DNA from: Virgibacillus_R byunsanensis
GTDB lineage: Bacteria; Bacillota; Bacilli; Bacillales; Amphibacillaceae
NCBI RefSeq assembly: GCF_042675965.1
Contig: NZ_JBHTKJ010000008.1
Span: 32,052 to 96,051 of the forward strand
Length of the DNA stretch: 64,000 nt
Direction: 5' to 3'
Below the pieces are notes generated by a model that did no database searches, was not told the DNA's origin, and worked only from the letters and a program-made list of their open reading frames with translations. Below, piece by piece: positions 8,821 through 16,458 of the stretch. The position numbers and the translations under genes were made by a program. Every line of letters starts with the position of its first letter. The first letter of the stretch is position 1.

Positions 8821-8994
8821 CGTACTCCCTCATTTCTGGATTTCTTATTATGGAATTAGTAGTATAGAACACAACTAACTTTTATTTTATGGTACACTTT
8901 ATGATGGATTAATATTGAGGAAATCGTAGCTATTGTTATTATTCTAACATACAATAAAACGTGTTTTGATGAAACGAAGAAGGGAAGAAAAAAT

Positions 8995-9747
8995 ATGATA
9001 ACACGAAAAAGCAAACGAGAAATTGAGAAAATGCAATTGGCTGGTGATCTTTTAGTTAAGTGTCATAAGGAAATTGCCAAGATGATTAAGCCAGGTATTT
9101 CAACAATGGAAATTGATACATTTGTAGAGAAATTTTTAGAAAAACATGGTGCAACACCAGAACAAAAAGGATTCAGCGGATATCCATATGCAATTTGTGC
9201 ATCTATTAATGATGAGATCTGTCATGGTTTTCCGCGTGAGGAGAAACTAGTTGACGGTGATTTAGTAACCATTGATATGGTAGTGAATCTAAACGGTGGA
9301 TTAGCAGACTCGGCTTGGACATACGCTGTTGGTAATATTGACGAAAAAGGGAAACGACTATTAGAAGTAACAAAAACGTCCTTAGATAAAGGGATTGAGC
9401 AAGCCCAAGTAGGTAATCGAATTGGAGATATTGGCTATGCCATCCAGAAATATGCAGAAGGAGAAGGGTTTTCTGTCGTACGTGATTTTACCGGTCATGG
9501 CATTGGACCAACGATACACGAGGAACCACATATCCCTCACTTCGGACTGCCAAATAAAGGGCTTCGATTAAAAGAAGGTATGGTTGTTACCATTGAACCA
9601 ATGATTAATGAAGGTAGCTGGCGTAGTCAAATGGATGATAATAATTGGACTGCAAGAACAATTGATAAAGGACGTTCTGCACAATTTGAACATACTATAG
9701 TCATTACAAAAAATGGACCATTAATAACAACCGATCAAGATAAGTAA
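8995..9747 (+). CDS. map: Type I methionine aminopeptidase
   Basis: A 250-residue M24A peptidase that removes initiator methionine from nascent proteins. The pita-bread metal ligands are visible: D in TIDMVVNLNG, D in LADSAWTY, H in DFTGHGIG, E in TIEPMINEG and E in QFEHTIVI. The substrate histidine is in GYPYAICASINDEICHG. Length and N-terminus resemble the second B. subtilis enzyme (YflG/MapB) rather than the ribosomal-operon Map; a paralogue elsewhere is likely. It lies 20 bp upstream of a BtuF-like gene and may be co-transcribed with it. Confidence 0.95.
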   Translation: MITRKSKREIEKMQLAGDLLVKCHKEIAKMIKPGISTMEIDTFVEKFLEKHGATPEQKGFSGYPYAICASINDEICHGFPREEKLVDGDLVTIDMVVNLNGGLADSAWTYAVGNIDEKGKRLLEVTKTSLDKGIEQAQVGNRIGDIGYAIQKYAEGEGFSVVRDFTGHGIGPTIHEEPHIPHFGLPNKGLRLKEGMVVTIEPMINEGSWRSQMDDNNWTARTIDKGRSAQFEHTIVITKNGPLITTDQDK

Positions 9748-9767
9748 TTCTTTTGGGGGAGTGTCTC

Positions 9768-10535
9768 ATGCGCATTGTATCTATTTGTCCAAGTAATACA
9801 GAAATCGTGGAATATTTAGGCAAGGCTGATTTATTAGTTGGTGTGGATAACTTTTCAGATTGGCCAAAATCGGTATTACAATTGCCAAAAGTAGGACCTG
9901 ATTTATCCATAGATATGGAAAAAGTAGCGGCATTAGAGCCGGATTTAGTATTGGCTTCGTTGAGCGTTCCAGGCATGGAAAAAAATATAACAGCACTAGA
10001 TGAGAAGAATTTACCATATATTATACTAAATCCAAATTCACTTGTGGAAATCGGAGAAGACATAAGAAAAGTAGGAATTGCCTTAGGTAGTGAGGAGTTA
10101 GGTGAGGAGAAGTCCGCAGAATTTCTTCGGGAAGTTGTGACTTTTCGTTCAAAAGCTTCTGATCAAATCAATAAACCAACGATATATTGGGAATGGTGGC
10201 CTAAACCAATTTTTACCCCGGGAGCAGTTAATTGGTTAACAGAAATCAGTGCATTGGCTGGAGCGGAGAATGTATTTGCAACTGAAGATGTAGCAAGCGT
10301 TCAAACCGATTGGGACGATGTTAAAATGCGAAATCCAGATCATATTTGTATGGTGTGGGTTGGCGTGAAGGAAGAGAAAATGAATCCAAAGCTATTGTTG
10401 AAACGACCAGGCTGGAGCGAGATGAAGGCCATTCGTAGTGGCAATATTCATGTGTTGGAAGAATCGCTTTTTTGCAGACCATCGCCAAGGTTGCTTGAAG
10501 GACTAAGGAAATTGGTTGATGTTATTAATAGGTAG
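9768..10535 (+). CDS. BtuF-like cobalamin-binding-type protein without signal peptide
   Basis: A 255-residue member of the periplasmic-binding-protein fold class used by vitamin B12/iron-siderophore importers (MRIVSICPSNTEIVEYLG, PKVGPDLSIDMEKVAALEPDLV). It starts directly with the first domain strand and has no signal peptide or lipobox, so it is predicted cytoplasmic and is probably not a transporter subunit. No permease or ATPase gene is adjacent. The ATG at 9768 is chosen because GGGGGA lies 7 bases upstream. A metal- or corrin-related role is a family-level guess. Confidence 0.75.
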   Translation: MRIVSICPSNTEIVEYLGKADLLVGVDNFSDWPKSVLQLPKVGPDLSIDMEKVAALEPDLVLASLSVPGMEKNITALDEKNLPYIILNPNSLVEIGEDIRKVGIALGSEELGEEKSAEFLREVVTFRSKASDQINKPTIYWEWWPKPIFTPGAVNWLTEISALAGAENVFATEDVASVQTDWDDVKMRNPDHICMVWVGVKEEKMNPKLLLKRPGWSEMKAIRSGNIHVLEESLFCRPSPRLLEGLRKLVDVINR

Positions 10536-10565
10536 AGGCTGTCTTGTTAAGATAGTCTCTTTTTA
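10534..10565 (+). terminator. Intrinsic terminator after the BtuF-like gene
   Basis: AGAGGCTGTCTT pairs with AAGATAGTCTCT around a GTT loop and is followed by TTTTAT; the stem starts within the stop codon. Confidence 0.85.
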
Positions 10566-10607
10566 TATGGGCTTTATGTGATTTTGTGTAGACGGATGAA
10601 GGAAGAT

Positions 10608-11190
10608 GATCGGTTTTCCAGGCTGTTGATCGAAATTCACGGCTGTCGATCGAAATTCCAGGTGTCCTTGATCGATTACGGGGGTTGCTTGATCGAATAT
10701 CATGTCTGTTGATCGAAATTCACGGCTGTCGATCGATTTCCAGGTGTCCTTGATCAATTACGGGGGTTGCTTGATCGAATATCATGTCTGTTGATCGATT
10801 TTCGAGGCTGTCGATCGAATTCCAGGTGTCCTTGATCGATTACGGGGGTTGCTTGATCGAATATCATGTCTGTTGATCGAAATTCCCGGCTGTCGATCGA
10901 TTTCCAGGTGTCCTTGATCAATTACGGGGGTTGCTTGATCGAATATCATGTCTGTTGATCGATTTTCGAGGCTGTCGATCGAATTCCAGGTGTCCTTGAT
11001 CGATTACGGGGGTTGCTTGATCGAATATTATGTCTGTTGATCGATTTCCCAGGCTATCGATCGAAATTCACGGCTGTCGATCGAATTCAAGGTGTCCTTG
11101 ATCGATTACAGGGGTTGCTTGATCGAATATTATGTCTGTTGATCGATTTTCGAGGCTGTTGATCGAAATTCAGTGCTGCCGATCGAAATG
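10608..11190. repeat. Tandem array of 29 GATC-containing ~20.5-bp units with an 82-bp higher-order period
   Basis: GATC occurs 29 times between 10608 and 11181, almost always as GATCGA, with successive spacings of 20, 20, 21 and 21 bp repeating (one 22). Four units make an 82-bp super-repeat: the CATGTCTG (or TATGTCTG) landmark recurs at 10701, 10783, 10865, 10947, 11029 and 11131. The last interval is 102 bp because one extra 20-bp unit (around 11059-11079) was gained. The array fills the gap between two converging genes and their terminators. Open frames across it are chance, since the 82-bp period is not a multiple of three. Function unknown. Confidence 0.95.
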
Positions 11191-11204
11191 CTGTCAGCCC
11201 ATTT

Positions 11205-11245
11205 AAACAAAAAAAGAAGATTCTCTGCCTTCAGCAGAAAATCTC
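11205..11245 (-). terminator. Intrinsic terminator of the NhaC-family gene
   Basis: On the minus strand AGATTTTCTGC and GCAGAGAATCT form a stem followed by CTTTTTTTG. Confidence 0.8.
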
Positions 11246-11268
11246 CCTCCATCCTCGCTTCTTACATG

Positions 11269-12633
11269 TTATCGATTCAAAGCTCTTCCCCCAAAAACTA
11301 TCGTTATTACTGGGCTTAACAAACAGAAGAATGCAAATGGTAAATACGTCAGCACGGGGACACCTAGCACGTCTGCGATAAATACACCACAGACGCTCCA
11401 TGGTACGAGTGGATTTATAACAGTCCCTGCATCTTCTAATGTTCGTGATAATGCCTTATTGGATAGTCCTGCTTTTTGGTATATACTTTTATACGTTTCA
11501 CCTGTAAGCATAATGGATAAATATTGTTCACCTATCAATACATTCACTCCTATTGCTGTCGCTGCAGTAGAAACGATAATAGTACGGACTTGCTGCAGTT
11601 TTTCTTTGAAAGCATACAAAATTGATGGGATAATACCTGTTACAAACAGCAGCCCGCCAAATCCCAGTGCTAATATAACAAGTGAGACCGTAAACAGCAT
11701 GCTATTTATACCGCCTTTAGTAAGCAGTTCATTGACGGGCTCGAATGCTGTGTCAGCAGTATAACCGTTAAACCAGATCGACCAAATATCAGACCAAGTA
11801 AGTCCACTTATTATACGAGCAAGTAATGTTGCTATCGAGCTTGAGAGAGCAAGAGCAATAAATGCTGGTATTTTGAAAATAGTTGAAAATACAAGTATCA
11901 CCAATGGTAACCATGAAGTCCAGTGCATTAAACCAGTTGACTCGAGTGCTGCTTGATACTCCCCAACTGCCTCAAGTGGCATGGTCTCGTTTGGTGATAA
12001 AATGACAAATAAGATGAAGGTAATAATAAACGCTGGAATGGTTGTTAAGCTTATATGTTTGATATGCTCAAATAAATCAACTTCCACAATAGTGGAGGCA
12101 AGGTTTGTCGTATCAGACAATGGCGACATTTTATCTCCAAAAAATGCTCCTGAAACAATTGCACCTGCCGTGATGGCCATGGACGCATCAAGTGCACTGG
12201 CCATACCGATAAATGCAACTCCGATTGTTGCTGTTGTTGTTAAAGAACTTCCAAGAGACACACCAATAATTGCGGTGATCGCAAATACAATCGCATAAAA
12301 CCAAGTGCCACCAATGAAAGAAAACCCCGAATTAATCAGAATAGGAATCGTTCCACTAATCATCCAACTGCTTATTAATACACCAATTAACAGGAATAAA
12401 AACACAGCACCCATGCCTGATTTGGCACCGGCAACCATGCCCTCTTCCAACGATTTAAAAGTTATATTTTTAACTAATCCATACGCAACTAGTGAAAATA
12501 TTCCAATCAAGATGGGAATGTGTGGGACTGTTTCCAAACCAATGATAAAATAACTGATGAGACCTATGATAGCAATAAATAAGATAATGGATTCACTTAA
12601 TAATGGGTGATGCTTCGGGTTGATTGGAAACAT
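11269..12633 (-). CDS. NhaC-family antiporter/transporter, probable tyrosine transporter
   Basis: A 454-residue membrane protein with about 11-12 helices and NhaC-family motifs (VSLGSSLTTTATIGVAFIGM, GAIVSGAFFGDKMSPLSDTT). NhaC proteins exchange Na+ and H+, and relatives such as MleN carry organic acids. The mRNA leader here is a T-box whose specifier codon reads UAC (tyrosine), which argues for tyrosine uptake rather than ion homeostasis. Comparative T-box studies, as I recall them, already proposed this for yheL-type NhaC homologues. AAGGAGG precedes the ATG. Family assignment is strong; substrate is inference from regulation. Confidence 0.85.
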   Translation of the reverse strand: MFPINPKHHPLLSESIILFIAIIGLISYFIIGLETVPHIPILIGIFSLVAYGLVKNITFKSLEEGMVAGAKSGMGAVFLFLLIGVLISSWMISGTIPILINSGFSFIGGTWFYAIVFAITAIIGVSLGSSLTTTATIGVAFIGMASALDASMAITAGAIVSGAFFGDKMSPLSDTTNLASTIVEVDLFEHIKHISLTTIPAFIITFILFVILSPNETMPLEAVGEYQAALESTGLMHWTSWLPLVILVFSTIFKIPAFIALALSSSIATLLARIISGLTWSDIWSIWFNGYTADTAFEPVNELLTKGGINSMLFTVSLVILALGFGGLLFVTGIIPSILYAFKEKLQQVRTIIVSTAATAIGVNVLIGEQYLSIMLTGETYKSIYQKAGLSNKALSRTLEDAGTVINPLVPWSVCGVFIADVLGVPVLTYLPFAFFCLLSPVITIVFGGRALNR

Positions 12634-12659
12634 GTTTTTTCCTCCTTCTTAGCTGTTTG

Positions 12660-12888
12660 TACATATAAAAAAGCTTCATCCCTAAAATAGGGACGAAGCT
12701 TTCTCCGCGTTACCACCCTGATTGTTGAACGTGATTTCGCTCAACCTCTCAAAAAATATCCGTTAAATTCCGAATGTGTAATTCAATTATGCTATGCCAG
12801 AGCTTTCACCATACCACTCTGTCTCTAGTTGCTGCTTGTTAGATAATTTACTTCGCATTCTTGGATCGTCGTTTATAATTTAAAATGT
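12660..12888 (-). promoter_or_regulatory. T-box riboswitch, predicted tyrosine (UAC) specificity
   Basis: Read on the minus strand, the leader carries the T-box AGGGTGGTAACGCGG (about 12706-12720) and then a terminator stem, AAAGCTTCGTCCCTA with TAGGGATGAAGCTTT, followed by T (12665-12702). Stem I is closed by GAATG/CATTC. Its specifier loop has AGTA on the 5' side and GAATTACA on the 3' side. Aligning with the GAAA-GGC-A arrangement of glyQS gives the specifier UAC. Uncharged tRNA-Tyr would favour the antiterminator and transcription of the NhaC-family gene. Confidence 0.92.
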
Positions 12889-12895
12889 TACTATG

Positions 12896-12925
12896 AATAT
12901 ACATGGTATAATCTTTAGTTGTCAA
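12896..12925 (-). promoter_or_regulatory. SigA-type promoter of the T-box leader
   Basis: On the minus strand, TTGACA (12920-12925), an 18-bp spacer and TATATT (12896-12901) place the start just before the T-box Stem I. Confidence 0.7.
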
Positions 12926-12950
12926 TATTTTTTCTATGAAAGAGTTTCAA

Positions 12951-12979
12951 TTTCATTTTATGACAAAATCAGTTATAAT
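12951..12979 (+). promoter_or_regulatory. Candidate azlCD promoter, divergent from the T-box promoter
   Basis: A perfect TATAAT (12974-12979) lies 17 bp after a weak TTTCAT (12951-12956), about 37 bp before the azlC start codon. Confidence 0.5.
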
Positions 12980-13015
12980 AGTTTGAATTATTTAACCAAA
13001 GGGAGAACGATAATA

Positions 13016-13741
13016 GTGGAGAAAGCAGCTATACATAAAAATAATTCACCCTCTATACATATGATTCGAAAAGGTATTGCGGCAGGCTTCCCCATCATGC
13101 TCGGTTATATGCCGATTGCGATAACATTTGGCGTTTTGGCGAAACAAGCAGGTATGTCATTGATAGAATTGACATCCATGAGTGTTTTAGTTTTTGCTGG
13201 TGCAAGCCAATTTATGGGTGCCAATATGATCGCAGTGGGTGCTGGGGCAATTGAAATTATTGTCGCTACATTTGTACTTAATTTTCGTCATTTTGTGATG
13301 AGTTTGTCGTTTATGAATCGCTTGAGGGGTATTGGACTAAACTGGAAGGTTCCTTTATCATTAGGGTTAACTGATGAAACATTTGCAGTGTCTTCTTTAC
13401 ATACGGAAGAAGCAAAAATGGAAAAAGGGCCACTATTTTATACAGCCTTAATTTTGACGGCATATTCGTCATGGATCGTGGGTTCATTTTTAGGCGGAGT
13501 ACTTGGGGAAGTAATTCCTGAAATACTAAGTCAAAGCATGGGGATTGCTCTATATGCCATGTTTATTGGGCTTTTAGTTCCGTCTGTGAAAAAAGAAATA
13601 AGAGTAGGACTGATTGCTATCATAGCTATGTTGATCAATTTACTGTGTAGCCAGGTCATGAGTGATGGTTGGGCGATCGTGCTTGGTACCGTATTAGGCG
13701 GCTTAAGTGGAATATATTTACTGAAGGAGGATAAGCCATGA
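13016..13741 (+). CDS. azlC: AzlC-family branched-chain amino acid exporter, large subunit
   Basis: A 241-residue membrane protein of the AzlC/YgaZ family (IAAGFPIMLGYMPIAITFGV, VFAGASQFMGANMI, FVLNFRHFVMS, LGLTDETFAV). With AzlD it exports branched-chain amino acids or analogues. The GTG at 13016 is chosen because AAAGGGAGA is 9-10 bases upstream and the extended upstream frame would run through the divergent promoter. The stop overlaps the azlD start (ATGA). The gene is divergent from the T-box-controlled transporter gene, so both promoters share one small region. Confidence 0.92.
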   Translation: MEKAAIHKNNSPSIHMIRKGIAAGFPIMLGYMPIAITFGVLAKQAGMSLIELTSMSVLVFAGASQFMGANMIAVGAGAIEIIVATFVLNFRHFVMSLSFMNRLRGIGLNWKVPLSLGLTDETFAVSSLHTEEAKMEKGPLFYTALILTAYSSWIVGSFLGGVLGEVIPEILSQSMGIALYAMFIGLLVPSVKKEIRVGLIAIIAMLINLLCSQVMSDGWAIVLGTVLGGLSGIYLLKEDKP

Positions 13742-14031
13742 TTTTTGCAATCATAATTGGAATGTCACTTGCTACTATGATTCCAAGAATTATACCAGCT
13801 TACATTGTTGATAAGCTGCAGTTTCGTGATTGGGTAAATCGTTGGTTGAATGCCATACCGTTTGCAGCTTTAGGAGCGCTTATTTTCCCAGGTATCTTAA
13901 CGGTTAAGCCTGATCAGCCCCACATTGGATTACTTGGTGGGATAGTAGCAATTGTGTTAGCGTATTTTGGGTTAAATGTAATCGTCGTCTTATTAGGAGC
14001 TATTGCAACTGTATTTTTATTATCGATGTAA
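13738..14031 (+). CDS. azlD: AzlD-family branched-chain amino acid exporter, small subunit
   Basis: A 97-residue, four-helix membrane protein, the usual partner of AzlC (MSLATMIPRIIPAYIVDKL, WLNAIPFAALGALIFPG). Its ATG overlaps the azlC stop codon by 4 bp and GAAGGAGGAT precedes it, so the two subunits are translationally coupled. No AzlB-type regulator gene is beside them. The substrate range of this pair is inferred from family only. Confidence 0.92.
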   Translation: MIFAIIIGMSLATMIPRIIPAYIVDKLQFRDWVNRWLNAIPFAALGALIFPGILTVKPDQPHIGLLGGIVAIVLAYFGLNVIVVLLGAIATVFLLSM

Positions 14032-14071
14032 TTCAATAAATATATAAAGATTGATTACAAGGGGGATAGGT

Positions 14072-14608
14072 ATGTTTTCTATTCGTAAGGCAGTATATGA
14101 AGATGCAGAGGACATTGCGGAAATCCATGTAAGTAGCTGGAAAAGTACTTATACTGAGTTACTAGATGAAAAAGATATTTCTAATATTACGTATGAAAAT
14201 CGAAAAACATTGTGGGAAACAATATTGCGCATGCAAAAAAAAGAACAATGTACGTTTGTAATCTACAAGAATGATAATCATAAGATTGTTGGATTTGTTT
14301 CTGGAGGGCCTGAACGTACGAAACGATTTGAATACGATACAGAAATATATACGATATATTTATTAGATGAATTTCAGAAGATGGGGTTAGGGGCTCGTTT
14401 GTTGAAAGTTTTTGCTGAAGAGATGATGGAACTTGGCTACAAATCTATATTGGTTTGGGTACTAAAGCAGAATCCATCGAGCAGGTTTTATGAGCGGTAT
14501 CATGCAAGTCCTGTTGGCGAAGAAGAAATCACTTTAGGGGAAGGTACTTATAAGGAAACTGCATATGGATGGGAAAATATTAATGGTTTATTACGTTTAT
14601 TGAAATAA
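14072..14608 (+). CDS. GNAT-family N-acetyltransferase
   Basis: A 178-residue GNAT protein (FSIRKAVYEDAEDIAEIHVSSWK, then IYLLDEFQKMGLGARLLKVF as the acetyl-CoA pyrophosphate-binding motif with Q/R-x-x-G-x-G/A spacing, then VLKQNPSSRFYERYHASPVG). The start at 14072 follows GGGGGATAGG; an upstream TTG is less likely. It may be co-transcribed with azlCD, 40 bp upstream, and a terminator follows. The acceptor substrate is not predictable. Confidence 0.85.
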   Translation: MFSIRKAVYEDAEDIAEIHVSSWKSTYTELLDEKDISNITYENRKTLWETILRMQKKEQCTFVIYKNDNHKIVGFVSGGPERTKRFEYDTEIYTIYLLDEFQKMGLGARLLKVFAEEMMELGYKSILVWVLKQNPSSRFYERYHASPVGEEEITLGEGTYKETAYGWENINGLLRLLK

Positions 14609-14636
14609 GGCTGTCGACATGACAGCCTTATTTTTG
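14604..14636 (+). terminator. Intrinsic terminator after the acetyltransferase gene
   Basis: AATAAGGCTGTC and GACAGCCTTATT form a 12-bp stem with a GACAT loop, followed by T; the stem overlaps the stop codon. Confidence 0.9.
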
Positions 14637-14650
14637 TACTCCTGATTTTA

Positions 14651-14874
14651 GGAAACTATGTGTAAGCCACATCCAGTTTCAACGTACAAGACAAGGAATG
14701 CTTCGACAGCGAAATATCACACGAAGAAAAAGCGGACTTTTTTTAGAGGACGTACTATGCCGATGACGCCATATGGAAGATTGACATAACCACCGATTTG
14801 CACGGCAACGTAAACCCACCCGCGATGCGTGGACGCAAGCCATACGTCGCTAAACGGGCGCTTCAAAGCTTTTG
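14651..14874 (+). repeat. Family B intergenic repeat, copy B1
   Basis: It runs from GGAAACTATGTGTAAGCCAC to CGGGCGCTTCAAAGCTTTTG. It contains the shared module (CACACGAAGAAAAAGCGGAC) and the CCCACCCGCGATGCG...CCATACGTCGCTAAACGGGC segment also seen near 27270, 54880 and 63800. Its right end touches the stop codon of the CDF transporter gene on the opposite strand. Confidence 0.8.
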
Positions 14875-14875
14875 T

Positions 14876-15742
14876 TCATTCATAAGGTTCAATATGAATA
14901 TGGGCATGCATTATATTGTGCTTGTGAGCAAGATGATTTTCAATTCGATCGGTAATATCATGACCTTCTTGAACGTTTAACTTCGAGTCAACCAAAATGG
15001 TAATTTCGATAAATTCCTGATTGCCATGGATACGTCCTTTAACGTCAATTACCTTTTTTACGTCAGGATTTCTCTCAATACTAGTTCTTATCTTTTTAAT
15101 TTGCTTTTCATCGAATCCATCGGTCAATGTGTGTGTAGAATCTTTAAATATATCCCAAGCTGTTTTGCATATAATGATACCGACTAATAGTCCTGCTAAC
15201 GGATCAAGCCAGTATAAGCCAAACTGGGAACCGATTATTCCGACGAATGCACCAATACTAACGAGTGCATCAGAACGATTATCCTGCGCGGCGGCATATA
15301 AAGAGGAGCTTTGTATCTTACGAGAAAGCCGTAAATTATATCTATAAACAATAAACATAATAATTGCTGCACCTAAGGCTGTCCATGCAGTTAGCATACT
15401 AGGTTGTCCAATCTCATTTGTAACAATCGTTCTAAATGTGCCAAATATAACTTGAATTCCTACCGTTACCATAATGAATGCTGCGAATAACGAAGCAACA
15501 GTTTCTGCACGATAATGGCCATAATGATGATCCTCATCTGGTGGTTTTCTTGAAATCTTTAGTCCAATTAATACGGCGATAGAAGCGACCACGTCCGTTG
15601 AATTGTTTAATCCATCTGCACGTAATGCTTCAGAGTCACCTAAGTGAGCAATAATTAGTTTGGTTACTGCTAAAAAAAGGTAAGCAACAATGCTGATCAA
15701 CGCACCCTTTTCTCCTTTTTTTAAATTATCTGCATGACTCAT
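14876..15742 (-). CDS. Cation diffusion facilitator metal exporter (MneP/MneS-like)
   Basis: A 288-residue CDF transporter with about six membrane helices and a C-terminal cytoplasmic ferredoxin-like domain. Metal-site signatures are ALRADGLNNSTDVVAS in helix 2, DHHYGHYRAE after helix 2-3, and AAAQDNRSDALVS in helix 5. The C-terminal domain ends in His-rich HKHNIMHAHIHIEPYE. The N-x-x-x-D pattern in helices 2 and 5 is shared with manganese-exporting CDFs such as B. subtilis MneP and MneS, so Mn(II) efflux is likely but not certain. The family B repeat abuts its stop. Confidence 0.88.
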   Translation of the reverse strand: MSHADNLKKGEKGALISIVAYLFLAVTKLIIAHLGDSEALRADGLNNSTDVVASIAVLIGLKISRKPPDEDHHYGHYRAETVASLFAAFIMVTVGIQVIFGTFRTIVTNEIGQPSMLTAWTALGAAIIMFIVYRYNLRLSRKIQSSSLYAAAQDNRSDALVSIGAFVGIIGSQFGLYWLDPLAGLLVGIIICKTAWDIFKDSTHTLTDGFDEKQIKKIRTSIERNPDVKKVIDVKGRIHGNQEFIEITILVDSKLNVQEGHDITDRIENHLAHKHNIMHAHIHIEPYE

Positions 15743-16089
15743 CCAATGGCCTCCATCTTTTTCCTATAACAAGTTCGATATCATATTCTACCAAAGTAGT
15801 ATATGGTGGGTCTAGAGAAACATTCAAGCACCTAGTAATATGTATTGTTTCATGTAAAGTAAGTTTCATTAGTGAAAAATCTAGGAAAGTGCCTAAAGCC
15901 TGCAAAGTATAAAAAGTAATGGGATTTGAATATAGTGCTATGCGTTTTAGGACCACCATTGATCGCAGTATTAATGAAACAAGACCTAATCTAGGATGGT
16001 TAGTTTGCTGACACTCTTTGCACTTGGTGTTGGTGTACTTGTATATAAAAAATAATCCGTGATATATGTAACTTTTTTGTTAATTTTTG
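15743..16089. other. Intergenic region with no supported gene
   Basis: About 350 bp upstream of the CDF gene. A 19-codon frame near 15998-16057 encodes a single hydrophobic helix (MVSLLTLFALGVGVLVYKK) and may be a relic of a small membrane protein, but no ribosome binding site is convincing. I see nothing else here. Confidence 0.4.
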
Positions 16090-16118
16090 TTGCAATTATT
16101 CTAAAAATTTAGGATAAT
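16090..16118 (+). promoter_or_regulatory. SigA-type promoter of the IDEAL-domain gene
   Basis: TTGCAA (16090-16095), a 17-bp spacer and GATAAT (16113-16118); GGGGAG and an ATG follow. Confidence 0.65.
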
Positions 16119-16146
16119 AGAAAAAAGGAACAAAGGGGAGTGTTCC

Positions 16147-16380
16147 ATGAAACAGCAAAAATTAGTGTATCGTTTCTATCGGTATGATGGAAAAACACTT
16201 CATGCAAAAAGAGAAATCCCATTTGAATTAAAACTATCGTCAAGATTGATATTAGATGAAATATGCTTTAATTGGAATAAAAACGTGTTAGAATCAGCAA
16301 TAAACAGCTCCATTGATAAAGGGGATAAAGAAGCCTTTATACAATTAAGTGAAGCTTATAAACATTTTATTTGGGAGTAA
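16147..16380 (+). CDS. Small IDEAL-domain protein
   Basis: A 77-residue soluble protein. The second half (LILDEICFNWNKNVLESAIN, then DKGDKEAFIQLSEAYKHF) matches the IDEAL domain, a short helical module found in several Bacillales proteins such as YpiB and ComK-adaptor-like proteins. The first 30 residues are basic and unrecognised. GGGGAG lies 7 bases before the ATG and a SigA promoter is visible upstream. A weak hairpin near 16396-16433 may end the transcript. A protein-interaction role is a family-level inference. Confidence 0.75.
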   Translation: MKQQKLVYRFYRYDGKTLHAKREIPFELKLSSRLILDEICFNWNKNVLESAINSSIDKGDKEAFIQLSEAYKHFIWE

Positions 16381-16458
16381 CATACCAAAAACTTTTATAG
16401 TGGCCTTACCGTAGTTTGGTGAGGCTATTTTATTGTGACTATTTACAAGGGGGAGAAT

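Noticed and set aside
10563..10757. Minus-strand open frame of 64 codons across the GATC array
   Set aside because: It is translation of the repeat. The 82-bp period shifts frame, no ribosome binding site is present and composition is repetitive.
10608..11190. Possible CRISPR array
   Set aside because: There are no unique spacers: both the GATCGA core and the bases between recur every 82 bp, and unit length (20-21 bp) is too short.
14798..14980. Plus-strand open frame of 60 codons at the end of B1
   Set aside because: It spans the repeat and the antisense of the CDF 3' end.
15726..15959. Minus-strand open frame of 77 codons upstream of the CDF gene
   Set aside because: It overlaps the CDF start in another frame, and its product looks like random coding.
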